Source of the DNA: Sulfitobacter sp.
GTDB lineage: Bacteria; Pseudomonadota; Alphaproteobacteria; Rhodobacterales; Rhodobacteraceae
DNA: 15,268 bases
Assembly (NCBI GenBank): GCA_024636405.1
Contig: JAGXHC010000111.1
Location: 1 to 15,268, forward strand
Reading direction: 5' to 3'
Numbering within the stretch: position 1 is the first letter of the stretch; each line of letters opens with the position of its first letter. Made by a program: the position numbers and the translations under genes. Positions 6,421 through 14,483 of the stretch are shown in pieces. The notes below the pieces were generated by a model, which was not told the DNA's origin, did not search any database, and worked only from the letters and a program-made list of their open reading frames with translations.

Positions 6421-7614
6421 TCAGCACGCAAGGAAGGTCGCGACCTCGTCACGCCGCGCCATGGTATCGGTGTAGCCGAGGTCAATGAGGGCCGCGATAT
6501 AAGGCTCTTCAAACATCAGATAGCTTTCCATCCGACCATCACCACCGGATCCCCCCATGGAACGCAGCAGCAGTCTGATTGCAAGCGGGAGGCTTGCGAC
6601 ATGCTGTTTCGCGATGGAGCGCACATCGCTGGAGGGGGTCAGCAGAACGGTTTCAATTTCCCTGAGGGGGGTTTTTCTGCGCGCGGCCGGGGTCAGCAGT
6701 GACAACGTCTGGTTGACCCGCACAAGGCGTTCGTGATCGGCTTCGAGGTTGTCATTGAACATGATATCAAGCGCATGCCCCGCCATTTCGCCGACACTGG
6801 GTGGCGGTTGCCGCAAGGGGCCGGGCAGCGCCGGTGGGATGTCGTCACGCGTCGCAATGACAAGAATGCGGTCGGCCCCGGTGCGAATCGCAGGGGACAG
6901 CGGCGAAGTAGAGCGCAGGGCGCCGTCACCGAAGTAGCCGTTGCCCAGCAGAACCGGCGCAAAGGCAAAGGGCAGCGCGGAAGAGGCCATGAGGTGTTCC
7001 GGTCCGATTCTGACCCGCTCTGAACGGCGGCGGGCGCGGGACCATGGTTTGATGCTCTTGTGACCCTCAAAGAATGTCACGGCACGGCCTTCGCTGTAAC
7101 TCGACGCGGTGATGCAAAGGGCATGCAGCGCACCGGAGCGGATGGCATAGGCGAGATGCTTGTGAGTAAGTTCCTGTTTGAGCAGATTGAAAAGCGGCAT
7201 GCTGTCCAGCAGACCGCCAGAAGCGCGCAGGCCAAAGTGTCCGAAAATCAGGGTGGACGCCCATTTCAGGCTGGTCGCAAGCAACGGCAGGGCGCGGGTA
7301 TCATAGACCGCGCCGCTGTGCAGCGACCGCCAGAGCGCATCGACCTGCCGGGTGCCTGTCTGAAAGTCGGCGGCGGCATAGGCAATGGAGGCGGCGTTAA
7401 TTGCGCCGACTGAAGCGCCACAGACGATCTGGAACGGCGAGCGGCGCGCACCTGTTATTTCGGCCACCGCCTTGAGGGCGCCCACATGGTAGGCCCCGCG
7501 CGCCCCGCCGCCCTGAAGCACCAGTGCGGTCTTCGATGAGGTCGCATCGCGAGGCGGCATAAGCATTTGTCTCCATGGGCGAAGCTGGTGGTTCGCGCCA
7601 TCTGAGTGTAGCAT
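6421..7614 (-). CDS. Patatin-like phospholipase family protein
   Basis: 397 residues. The family are serine lipases or acyl hydrolases acting on phospholipids through a Ser-Asp dyad. All signatures are present: the oxyanion loop GGGARG at 35-40, the nucleophile elbow GASVG at 66-70 with S68, and the dyad aspartate in DGA at 229-231. A C-terminal region of about 150 residues follows the patatin fold and is of unknown role. There is no signal peptide, so the protein is probably cytoplasmic or peripheral on the inner membrane. The start is ambiguous. ATG 7614 has AGGTG at a fair distance, but ATG 7566 (just after GGAGA) or ATG 7560 would remove a 16-18-residue non-homologous N-terminus. Convergent with soxR with a one-base gap. 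The physiological substrate is unknown. Confidence 0.92.
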   Translation of the reverse strand: MLHSDGANHQLRPWRQMLMPPRDATSSKTALVLQGGGARGAYHVGALKAVAEITGARRSPFQIVCGASVGAINAASIAYAAADFQTGTRQVDALWRSLHSGAVYDTRALPLLATSLKWASTLIFGHFGLRASGGLLDSMPLFNLLKQELTHKHLAYAIRSGALHALCITASSYSEGRAVTFFEGHKSIKPWSRARRRSERVRIGPEHLMASSALPFAFAPVLLGNGYFGDGALRSTSPLSPAIRTGADRILVIATRDDIPPALPGPLRQPPPSVGEMAGHALDIMFNDNLEADHERLVRVNQTLSLLTPAARRKTPLREIETVLLTPSSDVRSIAKQHVASLPLAIRLLLRSMGGSGGDGRMESYLMFEEPYIAALIDLGYTDTMARRDEVATFLAC

Positions 7615-7657
7615 CGCACACCTGAATTGCTACATCACGTCAGCGCGCGGTTTGTTG

Positions 7658-7669
7658 CGCCACGTGGCG
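7658..7669. repeat. Perfect 12-bp palindrome upstream of the ETF-QO gene
   Basis: CGCCACGTGGCG is a perfect 12-base palindrome with a CACGTG core, in the 168-base gap between divergent patatin and ETF-QO genes. About 30 bases downstream are alternating GTCA (7696-7699), TGAC (7704-7707) and GTCA (7713-7716) motifs. Together these look like operator sites, but no regulator can be named and chance is possible in GC-rich DNA. Confidence 0.3.
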
Positions 7670-7782
7670 TGCAAACGACCGAAAAGATGTACTGCGTCAC
7701 TTTTGACGTGCTGTCACGATTGCATTGGCCGCACCCGTAGTTTAGCCAAATTCAAACTGTTTTTGCGCGGAAGGACCCACCG

Positions 7783-9429
7783 ATGACCGAGATTGAACGC
7801 GAAGCGATGGAATACGACGTGGTGATCGTCGGCGCGGGGCCTGCGGGTCTGTCTGCGGCGATCAGGCTGAAGCAGCTGGATGCGGACTGCAACGTCGTGG
7901 TGCTTGAAAAAGGCTCTGAAGTGGGCGCGCATATTCTTTCGGGCGCGGTGCTGGATCCATGCGGTCTGGATGCGTTGATGCCGGACTGGAAGGAAAAGGG
8001 CGCGCCGATCACCGTTGCGGTGAAGCAGGATAATTTCTACATGCTGGGCGAGGCGGGGAAGGTGCGTATTCCCAACTTTCCAATGCCGCCCCTGATGAAC
8101 AATCACGGCAACTACATCGTCAGCATGGGGAACGTCTGTCGCTGGATGGCAGAACAGGCAGAGGCACTGGGCGTTGAGGTTTTCCCCGGCATGGCGTGTT
8201 CGGAAATTATCTATGGTGACAACGGCGAAGTCAAAGGGGTCGTCGCGGGGGAAATGGGGTTGCAGGCCGATGGTACGCCCGGACCGAACTATGAGCCGGG
8301 CATGGAATTGCATGGCAAGTACGTGTTTCTTGGTGAAGGTGTGCGCGGCAGTCTGAGCAAACAGGTGATCGCGAAATACAGTCTGGACGAGGGCAAGGAG
8401 CCGCAAAAATACGGGCTGGGCATGAAGGAGATCTGGGAGATCGACCCGGCCAAGCACCGCGAAGGCACTGTCACCCACACGATGGGCTGGCCGCTGGGTA
8501 AAAATGCGGGCGGCGGGTCATTCATCTATCACTTGGACAACAATCAGGTCTACGTCGGCTTTGTCGTGCATCTGGGGTATAAGAACCCGCATCTGTTTCC
8601 CTATATGGAATTTCAGCGCTTCAAGCATCATCCGATGGTTGCGGACCTGCTGGAGGGTGGCAAACGCGTGGCATATGGCGCGCGCGCGATCACCGAAGGC
8701 GGGTATCAGTCGATGCCCAAGATGGTGGCCCCCGGTGTGGCGTTGCTTGGCTGTTCAGTGGGCATGGTCAACGTACCGCGCATCAAGGGCAACCACAATG
8801 CGATGCTGTCGGGCAAGGCAGCGGCAGAGGCGGCGTTTGCCGCCATTCAGGCCGGGCGCGGTGGTGATGAGCTGACGGAATACGAGACCGACGTTCGGGG
8901 CGGGCCGATTGCTGCTGACCTCAAGAAAGTGCGCAACGTCAAACCACTGTGGTCCAAGTTCGGGCTGACCGCATCGCTCGCGCTGGGTGGTTTCGACATG
9001 TGGACCAACACGCTTGGGTTTTCGCTGATGGGCACGCTGGGGCATGGCAAATCTGACGCGGAAGCGACCGAAGAAGCGTCCAAGCACAGCAAGATCGACT
9101 ATCCCAAGCCCGACGGCAAACTGTCTTTTGATCGACTGACCAACGTCGCGTTTTCTTTTACCAATCACGAAGAAAGCCAGCCCGCGCACCTGAAACTGAT
9201 AGATCCCAGCATCCCGGTTGATTACGATCTGCCGAAATATGCGGGCCCGTCGGCGCGCTATTGTCCGGCCGGGGTTTATGAATTCGTGGGCGAGGGCGCG
9301 GACACCAAATTCGTGATCAACTTCCAAAACTGCGTCCACTGCAAGACTTGTGATATCAAGGATCCACCTCAGAACATCGTCTGGACTACCCCGCAAGGTG
9401 GCGATGGGCCGAACTATCCCAACATGTAG
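7783..9429 (+). CDS. etfQO: Electron transfer flavoprotein-ubiquinone oxidoreductase (ETF-QO)
   Basis: 548 residues, full length for ETF-QO. This FAD and [4Fe-4S] protein of the inner face of the membrane passes electrons from ETF, reduced by acyl-CoA and other dehydrogenases, to ubiquinone. Visible features are the FAD-binding GAGPAG at 17-22, LEKGSEVGAHILSGAV at 41-56, and a C-terminal ferredoxin-like domain with cluster cysteines C494 (RYCPAGVYEF) and C517, C520, C523 (NCVHCKTC). The protein ends in the conserved GDGPNYPNM. ATG 7783 is preceded by AAGGA at 7 bases. A strong terminator follows, so it is probably monocistronic on its 3' side. The nearby polyprenyl synthase makes the tail of its electron acceptor. 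Nothing is missing from the protein. Confidence 0.98.
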   Translation: MTEIEREAMEYDVVIVGAGPAGLSAAIRLKQLDADCNVVVLEKGSEVGAHILSGAVLDPCGLDALMPDWKEKGAPITVAVKQDNFYMLGEAGKVRIPNFPMPPLMNNHGNYIVSMGNVCRWMAEQAEALGVEVFPGMACSEIIYGDNGEVKGVVAGEMGLQADGTPGPNYEPGMELHGKYVFLGEGVRGSLSKQVIAKYSLDEGKEPQKYGLGMKEIWEIDPAKHREGTVTHTMGWPLGKNAGGGSFIYHLDNNQVYVGFVVHLGYKNPHLFPYMEFQRFKHHPMVADLLEGGKRVAYGARAITEGGYQSMPKMVAPGVALLGCSVGMVNVPRIKGNHNAMLSGKAAAEAAFAAIQAGRGGDELTEYETDVRGGPIAADLKKVRNVKPLWSKFGLTASLALGGFDMWTNTLGFSLMGTLGHGKSDAEATEEASKHSKIDYPKPDGKLSFDRLTNVAFSFTNHEESQPAHLKLIDPSIPVDYDLPKYAGPSARYCPAGVYEFVGEGADTKFVINFQNCVHCKTCDIKDPPQNIVWTTPQGGDGPNYPNM

Positions 9430-9449
9430 GCGGCGACGCTCAAAAGGTT

Positions 9450-9479
9450 AAAAAGGGCGGGCTTTGGTCCGCCTTTTTT
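9450..9479 (+). terminator. Rho-independent terminator after ETF-QO
   Basis: An A-rich stretch leads into GGCGGGC, a TTTG loop, then GTCCGCC and six T (9474-9479). The stem has about 7 pairs (one G-T), extended by A-T pairs on both sides. It lies 20 bases after the ETF-QO stop and could work in both directions. It separates ETF-QO from the TPR-ispE pair. Confidence 0.88.
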
Positions 9480-9585
9480 GCGGGGAATCGCCGACGGATG
9501 GTCACAGCGGCGTGTGGAGCAGGGCGCGGCATTGCGCCGGCCCGCAAACCTGATAGCCTACCGAAAAAGTGACAAGAGGCACGGC

Positions 9586-11304
9586 ATGAATTTTCGGAAA
9601 AGTCTGATCTCGGCAAGCGTTCTGACGCTGGCGCTGACCCTTGGAGCGCCGACAGGCGCAGAAACCGCGGCTGGCGCATACCTTGCTGGTCGCAATGCGG
9701 CGGTGAACAGCGATTTCGCAGAAGCGGCACGGTACTATACACAGGCATTGGCGCGTGATCCTGCAAATGCTGAACTGATGGAAAGTGCTGCACTGTCGTA
9801 TCTGTCGTTGGGGCGCATCGACACGGCCATCCCGCTGGCACGCGCTATGGACGATGCCGGCCAGCGCAGCCAGATCGCGACCATGCTGATCACGGCGGAA
9901 TTGGTGGACAAGGGCGATTACAAGGCGCTGCTGGCGCGCGAAGACGACGGCAGCGGTGTCGGTCCTTGGGTCGACGGGCTTGTTCGGGCCTGGGCGCATT
10001 TGGGCGCGGGTGATGTCACGGCGTCACTGGCCGCGTTCGACACCTTGAGCACGGATACCGGAATGCAGGGTTTTGTGATGTATCACAAGGCTTTGGCGCT
10101 GGCGAGCGTTGGAGATTTTGAGGGCGCAGAAAAGATATTCTCTGACGAAAAGGCTGGAGCGGCAGGCCGGACACGGCGCGGGGTGATCGCCCATGCAGAG
10201 GTATTGGCACAGCTTGAACGGTTCGAAGAGGCGGTGGAAGTTGTCAAAGCGAACTTTGGCAATGCCACCGACCCTGAACTGGATGCGCTGATCGCGAGGC
10301 TCGAAGCGCGCGAGGAAGCGCCCTACACCCACGTCCCGGACCCCAAAGCAGGTATTGCAGAGGTGTTCTTTACTTTTGCGGCAGTTCTGAAAAGCGAGGC
10401 AGCGGGCGATTATTATGTGTTGCTCTATTCGCGGATTGCACGCTTTCTAAGGCCCGATCACCTTGATGCTCTTTTGCTCACGGCAAACCTCTTGGAGGGT
10501 CTGGGGCAGAATGATCTGGCAATCGAGGAATACAAGGCCGTCCCGGCAAGCGATCCGGCATACCATGCTGCCGAATTGGGCCGCGCGGATGCCCTGCGCC
10601 GCAGCGACAAGACGGGGCAGGCCATCGAAGTGCTGGAACAACTGGCGCGCAGCCACGGCGATCTGGCAGTGGTGCATTCAACGTTGGGCGATATCCTGCG
10701 CGGCAAGGATGATTACGACGGCGCGATTGCCGCATACACCCGCGCCCTTGACCGGACGCCCGAGGATCTTTTTGCGCGCTGGATACTGCTTTATTCGCGC
10801 GGGATCGCTGAAGAACGGTCCGGCAATGGCGAAGCGGCAGAAGCCGATTTTCGGGCGGCTCTGAAGGTGAACCCCGAGCAGCCACAGGTGCTTAACTACC
10901 TTGGTTATTCGCTGGTTGAACAGAACCGCAACTTTGACGAAGCGCTTGACATGATTGAGCGCGCGGTCGCCGCCAGCGAGAATTCAGGCTATATTGTGGA
11001 TTCACTCGGGTGGGTGATGTACCGTCTGGGTCGCTACCAAGAGGCTGTTGCGCAGATGGAGCGCGCGGTCGAGTTGATCCCGGTCGACCCGGTGGTGAAT
11101 GACCATCTGGGTGATGTCTATTGGGCGGTGGGACGTCATCGGGAGGCAGAGTTTCAGTGGCGTCGTGCACTGTCGTTTATCAAGTTCGACGACAAGGACA
11201 CCGAAGCCGATCCAGAGCGTATTCGCAACAAACTGAAGGTGGGGCTGGACGCCGTGCTGAAGGAAGAAGGCGCTGCACCGCTCAAGGTCGCTGCCGACAA
11301 ATGA
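9586..11304 (+). CDS. Secreted tetratricopeptide-repeat protein, coupled to ispE
   Basis: 572 residues from ATG 9586, which has AGAGG at about 6 bases; the frame is open farther upstream but has no homology-like content there. An N-terminal signal peptide is clear (FRKSLISASVLTLALTLGAPTGA, likely cut near residue 23-25), without a lipobox Cys, so a soluble periplasmic protein is expected. The rest is helical TPR repeats. Good ones lie near residues 38-60 (DFAEAARYYTQALARDPAN), 361-385 (DDYDGAIAAYTRALDRTPED) and 460-520 (YIVDSLGWVMYRLGRYQEAV and its successor). TPRs bind other proteins; the partner is unknown. The ispE start codon overlaps its stop (ATGA), so the pair is translationally coupled although one acts in the periplasm and the other in the cytosol. 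Function unknown. Confidence 0.9.
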   Translation: MNFRKSLISASVLTLALTLGAPTGAETAAGAYLAGRNAAVNSDFAEAARYYTQALARDPANAELMESAALSYLSLGRIDTAIPLARAMDDAGQRSQIATMLITAELVDKGDYKALLAREDDGSGVGPWVDGLVRAWAHLGAGDVTASLAAFDTLSTDTGMQGFVMYHKALALASVGDFEGAEKIFSDEKAGAAGRTRRGVIAHAEVLAQLERFEEAVEVVKANFGNATDPELDALIARLEAREEAPYTHVPDPKAGIAEVFFTFAAVLKSEAAGDYYVLLYSRIARFLRPDHLDALLLTANLLEGLGQNDLAIEEYKAVPASDPAYHAAELGRADALRRSDKTGQAIEVLEQLARSHGDLAVVHSTLGDILRGKDDYDGAIAAYTRALDRTPEDLFARWILLYSRGIAEERSGNGEAAEADFRAALKVNPEQPQVLNYLGYSLVEQNRNFDEALDMIERAVAASENSGYIVDSLGWVMYRLGRYQEAVAQMERAVELIPVDPVVNDHLGDVYWAVGRHREAEFQWRRALSFIKFDDKDTEADPERIRNKLKVGLDAVLKEEGAAPLKVAADK

Positions 11305-12179
11305 ACGGTGGCACGCCGGCCGATCCCGTACAGCTTGGGCTGGACTGCGAGGTGTCGGCATTTGCCAAGGTTAACCTTACCCTCCATGTGACAGGACAGC
11401 GTTCTGACGGCTATCATCTGCTTGATTCACTGGTGGTGCGTGCGGGTGTGGGAGATGTGGTACGGGTCGCTGCGGCGGACAAGCTGGCGTTTGCGGTGGA
11501 TGGGCCACATGCTGATTGCGTGCCGCGCGATGCGCGCAATCTTGTGATCCGGGCCGCACAATTTCTGGATGCAGGCGTTGGGCGGGGCGCGTTCATTTCC
11601 TTGACGAAAAACCTGCCTCCGTCCTCCGGTATCGGGGGTGGGTCGGCGGATGCGGCGGCAGCGCTGCGGGCTCTGTCGGGTCACTGGGGCATCCCCGTGC
11701 CGGTTGATGTGACCGCCCTTGGCGCAGATGTCCCTGTTTGCCTTGCCAAAGGACCGCAGCGGATGATGGGTGTCGGCGAAGTGCTGTTGCCAGTGCCGGA
11801 ACTTCCGCCGTGTTGGATGGTTCTGGTCAATCCCGGTGTGGGCCTTTCGACGCCAACGGTGTTTGCAGCGCTGGCGTGTAAACGGAATGCCGCGATGGCC
11901 GATGTCATCCCCCACTTTCGTAATGCGCGGGCGATGGCGGCGTGGCTGGACCAGCAGCGCAATGATCTGGAGACACCGGCACGCGGGCTGGAACCACGGA
12001 TCAATCAAGTGCTGGCCGCGCTGAAAGGTGCGTTGCTGGCGCGGATGTCCGGGTCCGGTGCGACGTGTTTCGGGCTTTATGAAAGCTCCGCCGACGCTGG
12101 CGTGGCGGCAATGCGGATCAAGGCGGCGGCACCGGGATGGTGGGTGGCAGATGCGCCGGTGATCAGTTCAGGCGGCTGA
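11301..12179 (+). CDS. ispE: 4-diphosphocytidyl-2-C-methyl-D-erythritol kinase IspE
   Basis: 292 residues. IspE is the cytoplasmic GHMP kinase of the MEP pathway; it phosphorylates CDP-methylerythritol with ATP on the way to isopentenyl diphosphate. Motif 1 FAKVNLTLHV at 21-30 has catalytic K23. The ATP-binding glycine loop LPPSSGIGGGSADAAAALRAL spans 105-125, GADVP at 141-145 holds catalytic D143, and motif 3 ARMSGSGATCFGLY is at 247-260. The start is the ATG at 11301 in an ATGA overlap with the TPR gene; the frame runs farther upstream but only as an antiphase reading of that gene. The 3' end overlaps the convergent polyprenyl synthase gene by 17 bases. The enzyme looks complete. Confidence 0.97.
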   Translation: MNGGTPADPVQLGLDCEVSAFAKVNLTLHVTGQRSDGYHLLDSLVVRAGVGDVVRVAAADKLAFAVDGPHADCVPRDARNLVIRAAQFLDAGVGRGAFISLTKNLPPSSGIGGGSADAAAALRALSGHWGIPVPVDVTALGADVPVCLAKGPQRMMGVGEVLLPVPELPPCWMVLVNPGVGLSTPTVFAALACKRNAAMADVIPHFRNARAMAAWLDQQRNDLETPARGLEPRINQVLAALKGALLARMSGSGATCFGLYESSADAGVAAMRIKAAAPGWWVADAPVISSGG

Positions 12180-13161
12180 CCACGTAATCCGCCAGATCGC
12201 CCAGCATCGTTTTGAGTTCGTGATCGGGCAATGGCGCCAATGCAGCACGCGCGCGCGCCGCCCAGCCCTGCGCCTGTGCGCGGGTATCATCAAGCGCGCC
12301 ATGTTTGCTCAAAAGTGCAAGCGCATGATCGAGATCGATGTCATCCTGGCGACCCTTTTCGATGGTGCGGATCCAGAACGCACGTTCGTCGGGATCGGCG
12401 CGGGCGACGGCCATGATCACGGGTAGGGTCAGCTTGCGTTCCCGGAAATCATCGCCGACGTTCTTGCCCGTGGTGTCAGGTTGTCCAATGTAATCAAGCA
12501 GATCGTCCGCAATCTGAAACGCGATGCCCAGGGCGTCACCGTAGTCGAACAATGCCTGCACATGGGCGGCCGGGGCGTCGGCGATCACGCCGCCCACTTC
12601 TGTCGCGGCAGAAAAAAGTGCTGCCGTTTTGCCGCGCACAACCTGAAGATACACGTCCTCATCCGTGGCCAGATTCTGGGCCGCGGTAAGTTGCAGCACT
12701 TCGCCTTCGGCAATAGTTGCAGCGGCATTGGACAGAATTTGCATCACCCGCATGGAGCCGGGTTCAGTCATCAGCTGAAAGCTGCGCACAAATAGATAAT
12801 CGCCCACCAGAACCGATGATTTGTTGTCCCACAGCAGATTGGCCGTAGGCCGCCCGCGGCGCTGCGCGCTTTCATCCACCACATCATCGTGCAGCAGGGT
12901 GGCGGTATGGATAAATTCGACCGTAGCGGCCAGATGGATATGAAAGGGTCCGTCATAGCCACACAGCCGCGCTGCGGCCAGCGTCAGCATCGGGCGCAGT
13001 CGCTTGCCGCCCGCGCCCACCAGATGGGCCGTCACCTCGGGGATACGTGGCGCATGTTCGGATGCCATGCGCTCCGTGATCAGATCACCGACAGCCGCCA
13101 AATCTTTGGCCAGAAAGTCAGCCATTCTGTCATGCGGTTTGTGCGTAGCGTCATTGGTCAT
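12163..13161 (-). CDS. Long-chain polyprenyl diphosphate synthase (ubiquinone side chain)
   Basis: 332 residues from ATG 13161. This trans-isoprenyl diphosphate synthase condenses isopentenyl diphosphate units to give the polyprenyl tail of ubiquinone. The substrate motif GGKRLRP is at 51-57. The first Asp-rich motif DDVVD is at 92-96 and the second DDLLD at 219-223; GKTAALF is at 178-184. Residues 4 and 5 before the first Asp motif are small (A87, T88), which in this family allows long products; rhodobacteria normally make a C50 tail, but chain length is inferred. Start choice: GGTGGA lies 9 bases before ATG 13161. ATG 13167 or TTG 13179 are possible but worse placed. Its tail overlaps ispE by 17 bases. 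Confidence 0.95.
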   Translation of the reverse strand: MTNDATHKPHDRMADFLAKDLAAVGDLITERMASEHAPRIPEVTAHLVGAGGKRLRPMLTLAAARLCGYDGPFHIHLAATVEFIHTATLLHDDVVDESAQRRGRPTANLLWDNKSSVLVGDYLFVRSFQLMTEPGSMRVMQILSNAAATIAEGEVLQLTAAQNLATDEDVYLQVVRGKTAALFSAATEVGGVIADAPAAHVQALFDYGDALGIAFQIADDLLDYIGQPDTTGKNVGDDFRERKLTLPVIMAVARADPDERAFWIRTIEKGRQDDIDLDHALALLSKHGALDDTRAQAQGWAARARAALAPLPDHELKTMLGDLADYVVSRLN

Positions 13162-13185
13162 CAGCATCTTTCCACCCAAACCCTC

Positions 13186-13221
13186 TCGACAATACTGTCA
13201 GACTGCCCTTACATCCCTGAT
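13186..13221 (+). promoter_or_regulatory. Putative promoter for the DUF2007-methyltransferase pair
   Basis: TCGACA at 13186-13191 and TTACAT at 13209-13214 are separated by 17 bases. The ATG of the DUF2007 gene begins 8 bases after the -10-like box, and there is no Shine-Dalgarno before it. If real, the transcript would start at or next to the ATG and be leaderless. The -10 is only a half match to consensus. Confidence 0.35.
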
Positions 13222-13437
13222 ATGCAGGAACTTTTACGCAGCACGGACACGACAGTCATCGCCTTTGCCAAGGCCTTGCTTCAGGGCGAGGATATAGACT
13301 GCTTTGAAATGGACGTAAACATGAGCGTTCTCGAAGGGGGCATCGGCATTTTTCCACGCCGACTGATGGTGCGTCCGGACGATCACGCTGCTGCGGTAGT
13401 TGTTTTAACGGACAATGATATTCCGCTGGGGATATGA
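13222..13437 (+). CDS. DUF2007-family small protein
   Basis: 71 residues. The pattern MQELLRSTDTTVIAFAKALL at 1-20, then DIDCFEMDVNMSVLEG and RRLMVRPDDHAAAVVVL, is that of DUF2007, a small ferredoxin-like alpha-beta domain in which a start such as 'L-x-x-T-x-x-x-x-x-A-x-A-L-L-x-x-E-G-I' is usual. The family is thought to be signal- or protein-binding, but its role is not established. There is no recognisable Shine-Dalgarno before the ATG. Its TGA overlaps the ATG of the methyltransferase gene (ATGA), so the two are coupled. The polyprenyl synthase gene starts 60 bases upstream on the other strand. The family call is from motif memory. Confidence 0.82.
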   Translation: MQELLRSTDTTVIAFAKALLQGEDIDCFEMDVNMSVLEGGIGIFPRRLMVRPDDHAAAVVVLTDNDIPLGI

Positions 13438-14225
13438 CCGCGTTTTCAAATGAAGATGCCGATCTGACCCATGATGCATTTCTGGGCGGTATGTTGCATC
13501 TGTGGCAGCCGCGATCGGGATACCGGGCCGGTGTGGATCCGGTATTGCTGGCCGCATCCGTGCCTGCCGTGGCGGGGCAAAGGGTGCTGGAACTGGGCTG
13601 CGGTGTGGGTACGGCGATTCTATGTCTGGGCGCGCGGGTGCCGGGGTTGATGCTTACCGGGGTTGAATTGCAGGCCGATTATGCAGCACTGGCAGCGCGT
13701 AACGGTGGTGATGCGTTGGAAGTGGTCACGGCGGACCTGACGGCAATGCCCTTGCATCTACGCGAGCGGCAATTCGACCATGTGCTGGCTAATCCGCCCT
13801 ATTTTGATCGCGCGGCTTCAATCAAATCAGGCGATCCCCTACGCGAGGCGGCGCTGGGGGAAATGACACCTCTGCGCGACTGGGTTAGTGTGGCGGGAAA
13901 GCGGCTGGCGCCAAAAGGTATGGCGCATTTTATCCATCGAATTGAGCGACTTCCGGACCTGATCCGGGCATTGCCCGACGATCTGGGCTCTATCGAGGTT
14001 TTACCGCTTGCGCCACGTGCCGGGCGGGACGCGGAACTGGTGATCCTGAGAGCGCGCAAGGGCGGGCGCGCCGCGTTCAAGCTGTACAATACATTTATAA
14101 TGCACGCCGGGGCCCAACATTTAAAGGATGGCGACAGTTTCGTGCCGCGCGCCCGCGCCGTTTTGCGAAATGGCGCGGCGCTTAAATTCATGGCATCGCC
14201 ATCCGCTGAGTTAACCAAAATTTAA
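13434..14225 (+). CDS. TrmN6-like tRNA (adenine-N6)-methyltransferase
   Basis: 263 residues, class I S-adenosylmethionine methyltransferase. SAM-binding motif I VLELGCGVGTA is at 51-61 and the acidic end of strand 2 (GVELQ) at 76-80. The catalytic NPPYF is at 120-124, typical of enzymes that methylate an exocyclic amino nitrogen. The opening QPRSGYRAGVDPVLLAA at 25-41 matches the TrmN6/YfiC group, which modifies A37 of a tRNA-Val in E. coli. The exact tRNA target in this organism is unknown; a general N6-adenine or glutamine methyltransferase is the alternative. It is translationally coupled to the DUF2007 gene by an ATGA overlap. No terminator was seen in the 90 bases after it. Confidence 0.88.
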   Translation: MTAFSNEDADLTHDAFLGGMLHLWQPRSGYRAGVDPVLLAASVPAVAGQRVLELGCGVGTAILCLGARVPGLMLTGVELQADYAALAARNGGDALEVVTADLTAMPLHLRERQFDHVLANPPYFDRAASIKSGDPLREAALGEMTPLRDWVSVAGKRLAPKGMAHFIHRIERLPDLIRALPDDLGSIEVLPLAPRAGRDAELVILRARKGGRAAFKLYNTFIMHAGAQHLKDGDSFVPRARAVLRNGAALKFMASPSAELTKI

Positions 14226-14315
14226 CGCTGTGCGGTGATATGCTGCGAGGCGGCGTGACTTGCGGGATACTTTATGCTCCACTCGGATCACGCAACATTC
14301 ATCATGGAGGATTGT

Positions 14316-14480
14316 ATGGCTTTACACGCACATCTGGACACCCTGAAACGCAAGCATAATGCGATGAGCAAGGCTGTTGAGCAGGCCCAACGCGCGCCAA
14401 GTGTCGATGATCTGGAACTTGCAACGATGAAGAAAGAAAAGTTGCGACTGAAAGAGCAAATCACCCGGCTATCAAACTGA
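14316..14480 (+). CDS. DUF465 (YdcH-like) small coiled-coil protein
   Basis: 54 residues (MALHAHLDTLKRKHNAMS...). It is almost wholly helical and charged, with the DUF465 pattern: an N-terminal helix ending in a 'LKxKH' segment, a short turn (APSVDDLE), then a Lys-rich helix KKEKLRLKEQI. The protein is predicted to form an antiparallel hairpin coiled coil in the cytoplasm; the family's function is not known. ATG 14316 has a near-perfect GGAGG 6 bases upstream; the frame extends 14 codons farther back but without a Shine-Dalgarno. The strong ribosome site suggests high expression. It ends 3 bases before the convergent exporter gene. Confidence 0.9.
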   Translation: MALHAHLDTLKRKHNAMSKAVEQAQRAPSVDDLELATMKKEKLRLKEQITRLSN

Positions 14481-14483
14481 ATT

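Noticed and set aside
7714..8478. Long - strand reading frame (254 codons) opposite ETF-QO
   Set aside because: It is complementary to a certain gene, His/Arg/Phe-rich and lacks a domain signature or Shine-Dalgarno.
8755..9396. - strand reading frame (213 codons) opposite the ETF-QO 3' half
   Set aside because: It is a mirror of conserved ETF-QO codons, with no independent evidence.
9478..9585. N-terminal extension of the TPR protein
   Set aside because: The frame is open but overlaps the terminator T-run and lacks a ribosome site; the signal peptide begins exactly at ATG 9586, which has AGAGG upstream.
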